Assembly: GCA_021781625.1 (NCBI GenBank)
Contig: JAJXWL010000026.1
Span: 1 to 14,092, forward strand
Origin: a bacterium
GTDB taxonomy: Bacteria; Spirochaetota; Spirochaetia; JABEVK01
Direction: 5' to 3'
DNA length: 14,092 nt
Part shown: positions 1-6,241 of the stretch, one piece after another
How the letters are laid out: every line of letters starts with the position of its first letter
How positions within the stretch are numbered: the first letter of the stretch is position 1
Made by a program: the position numbers and the translations under genes
The notes under the pieces: model-generated
Databases searched by the model: none
Told to the model about the DNA's origin: nothing
Seen by the model: the letters and a program-made list of their open reading frames with translations, nothing else

Positions 1-1
1 T

Positions 2-883
2 ATTCGGTCTGATAACATAGCCCAAATTTCAAAATTACTTAAAGGGTTAGCTAGTCCTCTCATTTCACATAATAAACAAGAACCATCGAAGAAATCGGAA
101 AATCCCTTTCTATTTTGGTTGCTAAATGTCGCCCTTTTTGGGGGATTTTTCGTGTTTTGGCTAAGACGCATACCCCAAGTTCGGAGGAAAGCTCAGCTTG
201 GGAAGTTTGCTCTTTATTCCACGCTTTGTTTTCTCACTGGCACCTTCAGTGCCCCGGCTGGTTTAGCGGGGGGACTTTTTTTAAGGCAATTTGAAGAGTT
301 TAAACCCCATAAACCTTTTAAATTCCTCCAATTTATAGGAATTCTTTTCCTTCTTTCGGTCATCAACTGGCTCTGGTTTGCCCTTGGAGAGAACAAATTT
401 CAGGACTTTTCCTCTGCTTTAAGTCTGGCCTTGATAGGAATAATGCTAGAGGGAACCCGAATTCTCTGGCTTCGCAGGCGGGAAACTCAACGTCTTAAAG
501 CTGAACATCCTTGGTTTCAAGCTATACCTCTCAAATTCCCCCACCCAGCCTCTAAGAAGCAAAGTTTATTTCCGCTACTTGGGATTGTGGGAGGGTTTTT
601 CTTTGAAACCGTCCTCTGGAGTATTTCGGGCTCACACTTTTTAGCCGCTTCGCCGGTTAACGACGCCTTTTGGCAACACTGTTGGTATCAGCAAGCGGTG
701 ACGGTGGGACTGACTTGGCAAGATTACCCCAAGCCCTTAGTGTTAAAGAATTACCATCTTCAAGAGGGCAACTTGGTCGAGCAAGATCAAATTCTTATGG
801 AGCCCAATGAAGCTTGGCGACAACTAATAGAAAGAGAACTGAGTCCCACCGATATCGGCAGGGTTCTGGCTAAAACACCTTGA
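2..883 (+). CDS. Polytopic membrane protein of unknown function, 5' end missing
   Basis: I do not recognise this protein. The reading frame is open from base 2 to the TGA at 881-883 and has no ATG near the left edge, so the gene probably starts outside the window. A TTG at 119 is a possible but poorly supported start with no clear ribosome binding site. At least 293 residues are visible. A short lysine-rich hydrophilic stretch is followed by about five hydrophobic segments, roughly at nt 104-160, 205-290, 325-385, 410-475 and 565-625. Arg/Lys-rich loops lie between them (for example LRRRETQRLK). A soluble tail of about 80 residues ends the protein. It lies 44 bases before the rnfC-like gene on the same strand, so it may be part of the same membrane complex. 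That link rests on position only. It does not resemble RnfB, RnfE or RnfG. Confidence 0.7.
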   Translation: MRSDNIAQISKLLKGLASPLISHNKQEPSKKSENPFLFWLLNVALFGGFFVFWLRRIPQVRRKAQLGKFALYSTLCFLTGTFSAPAGLAGGLFLRQFEEFKPHKPFKFLQFIGILFLLSVINWLWFALGENKFQDFSSALSLALIGIMLEGTRILWLRRRETQRLKAEHPWFQAIPLKFPHPASKKQSLFPLLGIVGGFFFETVLWSISGSHFLAASPVNDAFWQHCWYQQAVTVGLTWQDYPKPLVLKNYHLQEGNLVEQDQILMEPNEAWRQLIERELSPTDIGRVLAKTP

Positions 884-884
884 C

Positions 885-903
885 CCCCGCATAAATGGCG
901 GGG
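885..903 (+). promoter_or_regulatory. GC-rich stem-loop in front of the rnfC-like gene
   Basis: CCCCGC (885-890) and GCGGGG (898-903) form a perfect 6 bp stem with a 7-base loop, just after the stop of the upstream membrane gene and 10 bases before the rnfC ribosome binding site. No run of T follows, so it is not a typical terminator. It also fills the spacer between TTGACC (880-885) and TATAGG (904-909), a weak promoter-like pair. It could be an RNA element or an operator; neither is proven. Confidence 0.35.
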
Positions 904-912
904 TATAGGAAT

Positions 913-924
913 GAGGAGGGAGGA
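913..924 (+). promoter_or_regulatory. Ribosome binding site that sets the rnfC-like start at 928
   Basis: A purine-rich GAGGAGGGAGGA stretch lies 3 to 10 bases before the ATG at 928. The earlier in-frame ATG at 895 sits in the loop of the stem-loop at 885-903 and has no such site, so 928 is preferred. Confidence 0.65.
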
Positions 925-927
925 CGA

Positions 928-2187
928 ATGGCAAGGTCATTCAATCGCGGCGGCTTACTAGTAGAAACATATCGAGAACTTACCCCCGCCGCTCCCTGGG
1001 AACTTTTACCGTTACCTTCGCGGGCTATTCTTACCGCCTCACAATATCCTGGACATACGACCTCTTGGGTTGTCTCTGTCGGCGATCAGATCGAAGAAGA
1101 ACAACTCATAGCTCAAGGAAAGCCCTTTGGTCTGCATTCGCCCATTCCCGGCACGGTTGAAGCCTTTCAGGAGCTTACTCTACCTAACGGCACAAAAACG
1201 TCAGCGATGACGTTGCGGTTGGGGGGAGAATTTCGCAAGACTGGTCGTCCCAGAACAGCTCGCGACTGGACAAAAGAGTCTGCAGAAGCCTTAAAGACAA
1301 GAGTTTCTCAACTTGGGGTACCCCTTTCTTCTTTAGATCCAAAGACCGTATCTGTTCCACTCAAAGTTCTTGTTCTGAATGCTATCCAACCCGAGCCTTA
1401 TATGACTTTAGGTCTGCGGATTATAGAAGACCAGCGAGAAGAATGGACCGAAGCTCTGAAAATTCTTCAGAAAATCTTTCAGCCACAAGAAACTTGGTTG
1501 GCAATTGACCAAGAAAAATCTCAAAAATCCTTACCTGTAGCACCAGATAAGTCTTTTCATGTGAAAGTTTTTGCCTCTCGTTACCCTCAAGCTCAGCAAA
1601 AACTTCTTTTGTCTTCGCTGGGACTCGATAAGTTTCCACTCAATTCCGTTCTTGTCGTAGAACCAGAAACCCTTTTAGCCCTATATCAAGCTGCCGTTTG
1701 GGATAAAGCCTATGTGGATAAACCTGTGGTGATTTCAGGCAATGCGGCAGTAAACCCAGGGGTCTATCGAGTGAAAATTGGGACACCTCTCAGTGATCTT
1801 TTAACCTATGCCGGCGGACTTCCCGAAGATACCCTGGTACTACAAGGTGGACCTTTTCGAGGCACTCAAGTCACCGACCTTACCCAACCTGTCTTAAAGT
1901 CCACTTCGGCCGTTATTTTGATGAATCGCAAGAAAGCTCACCAAACCGCTCAAACAGATTGCACACATTGCGGAAATTGCGCGGAGGTCTGTCCGGTGGG
2001 GATTCGTCCGTTGTACCTTTGGCAAGCTTTAGAAACTCAGGATCACGAGGGTATACGGGCAGAAGGTCTGGATCGTTGTGTAGCGTGTGGGTTGTGCTCG
2101 TTTATCTGTCCTTCGAGAATACCATTATTTGAACATTTTTCCCGTTCACAAGGATTATTCTCTCCTCAAGGAGTTTATGGTGAGTAG
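928..2187 (+). CDS. rnfC: RnfC-like electron transport complex subunit with degenerate NADH/FMN site
   Basis: 419 residues. In the Rnf complex, RnfC is the peripheral subunit that takes electrons from NADH through FMN and passes them to 4Fe-4S clusters. The N-terminal domain (residues 1-100) has the family's barrel-sandwich pattern (SVGDQIEEEQ, LHSPIPGTVEAF). The C-terminal third carries two ferredoxin-type cysteine sets, C345/C348/C351/C355 and C384/C387/C390/C394, each ending in CP, so two 4Fe-4S clusters are expected. In the middle, the usual GLGGAGFPT loop that holds FMN and NADH is replaced by residues 126-140 (VSQLGVPLSSLDPKT). The usual NxAECEPY motif reads NAIQPEPY, and the KYPxGGxK motif reads RYPQAQQK. 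The protein is also at the short end for RnfC because it has no long C-terminal extension. It overlaps the rnfD-like gene by 11 bases. Family membership is firm; NADH oxidation is doubtful. Confidence 0.85.
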   Translation: MARSFNRGGLLVETYRELTPAAPWELLPLPSRAILTASQYPGHTTSWVVSVGDQIEEEQLIAQGKPFGLHSPIPGTVEAFQELTLPNGTKTSAMTLRLGGEFRKTGRPRTARDWTKESAEALKTRVSQLGVPLSSLDPKTVSVPLKVLVLNAIQPEPYMTLGLRIIEDQREEWTEALKILQKIFQPQETWLAIDQEKSQKSLPVAPDKSFHVKVFASRYPQAQQKLLLSSLGLDKFPLNSVLVVEPETLLALYQAAVWDKAYVDKPVVISGNAAVNPGVYRVKIGTPLSDLLTYAGGLPEDTLVLQGGPFRGTQVTDLTQPVLKSTSAVILMNRKKAHQTAQTDCTHCGNCAEVCPVGIRPLYLWQALETQDHEGIRAEGLDRCVACGLCSFICPSRIPLFEHFSRSQGLFSPQGVYGE

Positions 2188-3178
2188 TCCTCTCCAGTAT
2201 GTTTTTGACACGCTTCACACGAGAAAAATTTCTCTTTTGATCTTGATCAGTTTAATACCTTTATATGGGGTGGCGGGTTTCCACTATGGATTAACCTTGG
2301 CAATTTTGGGGTTAACCGTCACAGGAAGCGCTTGGCTGACAGATACCTTAATGAATTTTTCCGTCAAGACTCGCGATGACTTGCAGACGATCGTTTGGGC
2401 CCTTATCTTAACTTTGTTCCTTCCACCTCAAACGCCTTGGTTTGCGGGTTTAGTTGCAGGCTTCTTAATGAGTCTACTTAAACGTTTAATGGGGGGAAAT
2501 ACAGGCTTATGGATAAATCCCATGCTGGCAGCCTGGGCGTTTTGTCGTTTATCCTGGCCTAACTCGTGGTCTGGAACCAAACTTTCCCCTGCTTTAGGCG
2601 CTTTTCATCATGCGGTTCTCAAAGGGACACCCTTGGCCTCCAATCTTTTTTCCACCCTGGATAAATCCCCCGTGGACCAGGCCTTCACCTCCACATTAAA
2701 TAATTCCTTTTTTTCTTGGATTCATACCAACCTTCCTTCAGGCTATGGTGACCTGATTGCCGGGAATCTTTCAGGAAGCTTTTTAGCTGGTAGTACCATT
2801 CTTCTTCTGTTAGTTTCTGTGTTTTTGTTGGTAGAACGGCTTGTTCCATGGGAAATTCCCGCTTTTGCCGTTTTAGGATTGGTCGTCCCTACTTGGGTCT
2901 TTGGTGGTCTTTCCGGTGGTTCCTGGTTATCCGGTGACGTTCTACTCCAGCTTTTTGGGGGAAGTTTCCTCTTTGGAGTTCTCTTTTTAGCCACGGATTC
3001 TTTTTCACGACCTTTTTTTCGGTCTTCGCGTCGTATCTACGGCCTACTTATTGGCCTCTTTGTGTTTATTTTACGATTCTCAGGGACACAAATCGACGGT
3101 ACGGGAGAAGCTATCTTACTGGCCGGCTTAACCGTGCCTTGGCTCGATCAACTTTTTCAGCGTTTTCGCACAGTTTGA
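2177..3178 (+). CDS. rnfD: RnfD-like membrane subunit (NqrB/RnfD family)
   Basis: 333 residues, mostly hydrophobic. RnfD/NqrB proteins are integral membrane subunits that carry an FMN bound covalently to a threonine. Visible family marks are a MGGN...INPM motif at residues 105-116 (the family's GGNxFNPA) and HAVLKGTPLA around T151, which lines up with the flavinylated ATPLA region. The threonine is kept, but the Ser-Gly/Ser-Ala residues normally before it read Leu-Lys-Gly. The ATG at 2177 lies inside the end of rnfC, with AAGGAG at 2168-2173. Because that spacing is only three bases, the adjacent in-frame GTG at 2180 is an equally possible start. A longer open frame from 2087 is rejected because it would overlap the rnfC 4Fe-4S region. 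Translation is probably coupled to rnfC. Confidence 0.85.
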   Translation: MVSSPLQYVFDTLHTRKISLLILISLIPLYGVAGFHYGLTLAILGLTVTGSAWLTDTLMNFSVKTRDDLQTIVWALILTLFLPPQTPWFAGLVAGFLMSLLKRLMGGNTGLWINPMLAAWAFCRLSWPNSWSGTKLSPALGAFHHAVLKGTPLASNLFSTLDKSPVDQAFTSTLNNSFFSWIHTNLPSGYGDLIAGNLSGSFLAGSTILLLLVSVFLLVERLVPWEIPAFAVLGLVVPTWVFGGLSGGSWLSGDVLLQLFGGSFLFGVLFLATDSFSRPFFRSSRRIYGLLIGLFVFILRFSGTQIDGTGEAILLAGLTVPWLDQLFQRFRTV

Positions 3179-3194
3179 CTTAACCATACCAACC

Positions 3195-3209
3195 AGCACG
3201 TGCTACAAT
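3195..3209 (+). promoter_or_regulatory. Extended -10 promoter overlapped by a 10 bp palindrome
   Basis: TGCTACAAT (3201-3209) fits an extended -10 element (TGn plus TACAAT, five of six matches to TATAAT). It would start transcription near 3216, shortly before the GTG of the rnfA-like gene. The perfect palindrome AGCACGTGCT (3195-3204) overlaps its left half and looks like a possible repressor site. The -35 region 17 bases upstream (TAACCA) is weak, which is usual for extended -10 promoters. This is the largest gap inside the Rnf-like block (48 bases). Confidence 0.45.
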
Positions 3210-3226
3210 AAGGGGCTGAGGAAAAA

Positions 3227-3778
3227 GTGAAACCTTTTCATCTATTTTTAATGTTCTTCTTAGTCAATAACCTCTATTTTTTCCACTTTTTAGGAATAAA
3301 AGAATCCGTTGAGGGACACCTTTCCTACAAGGACTGGCCTCGTTTTGTCCGTCTAGGACTAATCCTTTTAGGAACCACCTTAATTGTGTGGGTTGTGGGC
3401 AGTTTTCTCTTGACCCCTTGGCATTTACCCTACTTAGAAACTCCCCTGTCCGTACTAGCCTTAGCTTTGCTCTCCTGGTTAGTTTATTTTCTTAGCCCTC
3501 CGCCAGCAGACAATCAGGATTCAGGCCCTTGGTCCGCCGTCCTGAATTCCCTGTTATTGGGCGGAGCCTTGCTCATTTATGGTTCTTCGGATACTTGGCT
3601 GGATATCATTTTTAGTGTTATTGCCGTCATTTTGGCTTATGCCGTAACGTTATTGTTTTTTTCTGCATTGAAAACACGACTCCTTCGCGAAAAAATCCCT
3701 GTCGTATTTCAGGGCTTGCCCTTGCAACTCACGGTAAGTGGACTTGTTGCGCTTGTTTTGGCTTGGACGGGGAGGTAG
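3227..3778 (+). CDS. rnfA: RnfA/NqrE-family membrane protein without cysteines
   Basis: 183 residues with about six hydrophobic segments, close to the usual 190 or so for RnfA/RnfE/NqrD/NqrE. The N-terminus FLVNN (residues 11-15) followed by FHFLG is typical of RnfA, and the end (KIPVVFQGLPLQLTVSGLVAL) matches the family's DVPxxFRGxxIxLITAGLxxL pattern. RnfA and RnfE normally each give two cysteines to a 2Fe-2S cluster in the membrane. Here the FLGLCPFLG site reads FLGIKESVE, with Lys25 in the cysteine position. The TNCAVLG site reads LNSLLLG, with Ser108 in the cysteine position. There is no cysteine anywhere in the protein. The GTG start at 3227 has GAGG at 3218-3221. The GH57-like gene follows after three bases. 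Family call fairly sure; a normal electron-transfer role is unlikely. Confidence 0.78.
   Translation: MKPFHLFLMFFLVNNLYFFHFLGIKESVEGHLSYKDWPRFVRLGLILLGTTLIVWVVGSFLLTPWHLPYLETPLSVLALALLSWLVYFLSPPPADNQDSGPWSAVLNSLLLGGALLIYGSSDTWLDIIFSVIAVILAYAVTLLFFSALKTRLLREKIPVVFQGLPLQLTVSGLVALVLAWTGR
3769..3775 (+). promoter_or_regulatory. Ribosome binding site supporting a TTG start at 3782
   Basis: GGGGAGG ends directly before the stop codon of the rnfA-like gene (3776-3778) and lies six bases before the TTG at 3782. This spacing and the absence of an ATG until far inside the family's conserved region support the TTG start and translational coupling. Confidence 0.65.
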
Positions 3779-3781
3779 GCA

Positions 3782-5617
3782 TTGGAAGGACTGCGTTTTC
3801 TCCTTGGTGTCATCATTTCGCCTCCCACGGAACTTTCTGATGCCGAGTTAGAAACTTATTATCATCAGTCATTAAAACCTTTATTAAGTATTACCTTTCG
3901 TTTTCCAGACATCCCCCTTACGCTTTATATCTCTGGACCCTTTTTAGAGTGGTTGGAACTGCACCACACGGAGTTTATTACCGCACTCAGCGAAATGATC
4001 CGACGAAAACAGGTCGAAGTCTTGGGGGGAGGCTTTTATAGTCCCTTGCTTCCTTTACTGCCGCCTTCTGATCGAATAGGTCAAATTGAAGAATTGACAA
4101 CAACGGTGAGGCGCCTTTTAGGAAGACGACCCCGAGGGGGGTGGCTCCATAATACGGTATGGGACTCCTCTTTGGTTCTTTCGTTAACCGGTTGCGGCCT
4201 CGAATATACTTTTTTGGACGAAGAAGATTTTATTCGACTAGGGGTAGCCTCGACGAAGATTGGTATTCCGTGTGTCACAGAAAATCAAGGTCGTATTCTA
4301 ACCTGCATACCTGTAAAAACCACCCTAGCTGAACAGATCATGAAAGGAAACCTGGGAGCCTTGGACCTCACCATACGACAACGGTTTGGCCATGATGATT
4401 CTTTGCTCACGGTGTTTTTCTCTTTGTCCAGTTTACAAGAAGTTCCGTTCTTTCATGAGGCCTCAGGTTTTGAAAATTTTCTCAATATTCTTCGTTCGGG
4501 TTATCCTGGGATGCTCTGTGTCAATCCGTCCAGTTATTTGAAGCGTACCACAGTCATGTATGATCGTGTTTTTTTCGCTTCAACGGACTATGCCACACTG
4601 TGTCGCAATGTGGGAATTTCGCCTCCCGCCTTTGCAGAACGTCAAAGTTGGAAACAATTTTTAACCGACTTTGATGATTCAAATCGGCTTTACAGTAAAA
4701 TGGTTCATACTCACCTCTTGGTTTCGTCGTTAAGAGGGGATAAATTTAAGAAAAAAGCCGCCTCTGAAGAACTTTGGAAAGGGCAGTCCTTGAGGGCTTA
4801 CATTCCCGACGGACGTCTGGCACGTTATTGTCGCCAAAAAGCTTTTCAAGCTTTGATCAATGCTGAGGTCTTAGCGCGGGATAAAACTTCATTCTTAACT
4901 TCACTGACATCCTTAGATTTTGATCTCGATGGTCTAAAAGAGTTTCTTTTTCAGGGGAAAAAATTTAACCTTTTTATTGATCCTGTTGGGGGAGTGGCTT
5001 TTGAATGGGATTGGCTGGAACGTCCCTGGAACTGGGCAGATGCAGATCATTTAACCCACCGTTCACCCCCCAAGTTATTTGTCGATCGTTTCTTTCATGA
5101 CAACGGTGAAACGGGGGAATTTTGGTCAAAAGAATTCCGCTTGATGGATTTGAACCGCGAACAGCGCCTCTTGAGTCTTGCGGCGGTTTCCACCTTATCG
5201 GGACCTCAGGGCACTGTTCATGTCCGACTAAAGAAGACTTTTAAGTTTGATGAAACTTCGGTGGAAGTTTTCCTTGAGATAGAACTTTTGTCCGGTCCCG
5301 AATGGTCAGGATGGTACGAACTCGACTCATACTTATATTGTGGTACAGCCGAAAGTGCCTTTTTTCGCTTTAATCCTGAATTCCCCGGTCAAGCCCAATT
5401 GTCAGATATTCCACGGGATGTCCATTTCCTCTGGTCTTGGAAAGCAGGGGATCCGCCTCTCTTAGAAATTGTCCACCACAGTAGTTCTGTGCTGGCGGGA
5501 GACTATGTCGCCCATCGGTTTGCTCCTCGTTGGAAAGTGAACTTAACCGTAGGAACAACCTGGACGACTCAGGTCACCTGGCTTTTGTCGGAACGTTCTA
5601 CAGAAGAGTCCGTTTAA
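3782..5617 (+). CDS. GH57-type 4-alpha-glucanotransferase-like protein with lost catalytic residues
   Basis: 611 residues, close to the roughly 650 of GH57 4-alpha-glucanotransferases. The first 320 residues follow the GH57 barrel (SGPFLEWLE, GFYSPLLPLLP, the WL..VW motif). From about residue 385 (LDFDLDGLKEFLFQ) to the end runs the family's C-terminal beta-sandwich, DUF1925/DUF1926 type, with GGVAFEWDW and WSGWYELDSYLY. Active enzymes transfer alpha-1,4-glucan segments using a Glu nucleophile in a WLTERVW motif and an Asp acid/base in an FHDD motif. Here the first reads WLHNTVW, so Asn124 replaces Glu. The second region reads VFFSLSS around residues 211-217 with no Asp. The N-terminal HxHQP motif reads ISPP. 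No signal peptide is seen, so it is likely cytoplasmic. The frame is intact, so this is a maintained protein rather than a decaying gene. It may bind glucan or regulate, but that is inference. Confidence 0.82.
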   Translation: MEGLRFLLGVIISPPTELSDAELETYYHQSLKPLLSITFRFPDIPLTLYISGPFLEWLELHHTEFITALSEMIRRKQVEVLGGGFYSPLLPLLPPSDRIGQIEELTTTVRRLLGRRPRGGWLHNTVWDSSLVLSLTGCGLEYTFLDEEDFIRLGVASTKIGIPCVTENQGRILTCIPVKTTLAEQIMKGNLGALDLTIRQRFGHDDSLLTVFFSLSSLQEVPFFHEASGFENFLNILRSGYPGMLCVNPSSYLKRTTVMYDRVFFASTDYATLCRNVGISPPAFAERQSWKQFLTDFDDSNRLYSKMVHTHLLVSSLRGDKFKKKAASEELWKGQSLRAYIPDGRLARYCRQKAFQALINAEVLARDKTSFLTSLTSLDFDLDGLKEFLFQGKKFNLFIDPVGGVAFEWDWLERPWNWADADHLTHRSPPKLFVDRFFHDNGETGEFWSKEFRLMDLNREQRLLSLAAVSTLSGPQGTVHVRLKKTFKFDETSVEVFLEIELLSGPEWSGWYELDSYLYCGTAESAFFRFNPEFPGQAQLSDIPRDVHFLWSWKAGDPPLLEIVHHSSSVLAGDYVAHRFAPRWKVNLTVGTTWTTQVTWLLSERSTEESV

Positions 5618-5639
5618 GAAAGTTGTCTTATTAAGAAAG
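5614..5639. repeat. Short direct repeat at converging stop codons
   Basis: TTAAGAAAG occurs at 5614-5622 and again at 5631-5639. The first copy contains the stop of the GH57-like gene and the second contains the stop of the minus-strand gene. A weak TAAGA/TCTTA inverted repeat lies between (5615-5619 and 5626-5630). The 13-base gap shows no convincing terminator for either gene. Confidence 0.3.
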
Positions 5640-6194
5640 GTGACTTAAGAGGGCAGTTAGCCATCTTTGTCTGAGTTGCGAGTTGATGGATTGAGCCGAG
5701 GCTATGGCTAAAACTGCTTCCCGAAAGTGGCCTAAATACCCATAGGCTTGCGCTAAATAGAATTCCATTCGATCGAAGACCGCAGGGACAGGTTGTTTTT
5801 GCTCCAGTAGCGTTACTTCGGTGATCAATTTTTGCCATTCTTTTAAAGGAATGTAAGCATGAACGACCAAGGCAAGTTCTCGTTCCAAGCCCGGCGTTTC
5901 CAGAAAAACTTGTTCTTCGCTTAAAAATGATGGTTCAGGTAGAGGAATTTGAAGAATTCCTTGAAAAGGTGCCAGTTCTTGTTGAGATTGGGGAGTTAGA
6001 GGTTTGACTGGCAGGGGGTTCTGCGGTAAATGCAGTTGTTCTCCCGTAACAGGATCACTAATCCAGCCCCTCCAAGGAAGAGAGAAGGGCCGAGAATCCA
6101 CTTGTTCAGCAAAAAGTAGATTTTGAGCGACTAGGGATCCGGAAAGAAACAGACTTAACACTCCCAGGAAAACCAACTTCTGCACTGTACACAT
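5631..6194 (-). CDS. Small secreted protein of unknown function
   Basis: 187 residues. The N-terminus (MCTVQK, then a hydrophobic core ending LSGSLVAQ) is a clear signal peptide. There is no lipobox cysteine, so a soluble periplasmic or exported protein is expected. The middle is rich in Pro, Leu and Gln. The last 60 residues are helical, with a TPR-like pattern (FYLAQAYGYLGHFREAVLAIASAQS). The start is well supported: on the minus strand GGGGAGG (plus-strand 6200-6206) lies five bases before the ATG. It is the only minus-strand gene in the window, convergent with the GH57-like gene and divergent from the Cas2-like gene across only 47 bases. I cannot assign a function; a single TPR-like unit suggests protein-protein contact in the periplasm. 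Confidence 0.72.
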   Translation of the reverse strand: MCTVQKLVFLGVLSLFLSGSLVAQNLLFAEQVDSRPFSLPWRGWISDPVTGEQLHLPQNPLPVKPLTPQSQQELAPFQGILQIPLPEPSFLSEEQVFLETPGLERELALVVHAYIPLKEWQKLITEVTLLEQKQPVPAVFDRMEFYLAQAYGYLGHFREAVLAIASAQSINSQLRQRWLTALLSHLS

Positions 6195-6207
6195 GACAAC
6201 CTCCCCT

Positions 6208-6236
6208 TTGACAGGATTTATCTTACAGCATAAATT
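6208..6236 (+). promoter_or_regulatory. Sigma70-type promoter placing the transcript start at the Cas2-like ATG
   Basis: A perfect TTGACA -35 box (6208-6213), an exact 17-base spacer and TAAATT (6231-6236, four of six matches to TATAAT) predict a transcription start at about 6242-6244, at the ATG itself. An ATTTAT/ATAAAT inverted repeat (6216-6221 and 6230-6235) covers the spacer and the -10 box. The -35 box almost touches the ribosome binding site of the divergent gene, so the two genes share this 47-base region. Confidence 0.6.
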
Positions 6237-6241
6237 AACTC

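Noticed and set aside
119..883. TTG at 119 as the start of the first membrane protein
   Set aside because: The frame is open to the left edge, no good ribosome binding site precedes the TTG, and the upstream residues read as plausible protein, so a partial gene is more likely.
895..927. Earlier ATG at 895 for the rnfC-like gene
   Set aside because: It lies in the loop of a GC-rich stem, lacks a binding site, and the added residues would be the translation of the purine-rich ribosome binding site.
2087..2176. Longer open frame in front of the rnfD-like gene
   Set aside because: It lies over the second 4Fe-4S motif of the rnfC-like gene; the ATG at 2177 has its own AAGGAG and starts the recognisable RnfD sequence.
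3175..3209. TTGACT at 3175-3180 as the -35 box for TACAAT at 3204-3209
   Set aside because: The spacer would be 23 bases, too long for sigma70; the extended -10 reading needs no -35.
5615..5630. Bidirectional terminator between the converging genes
   Set aside because: The only inverted repeat is 5 bp and A/T-rich with no clear T run, too weak to call.
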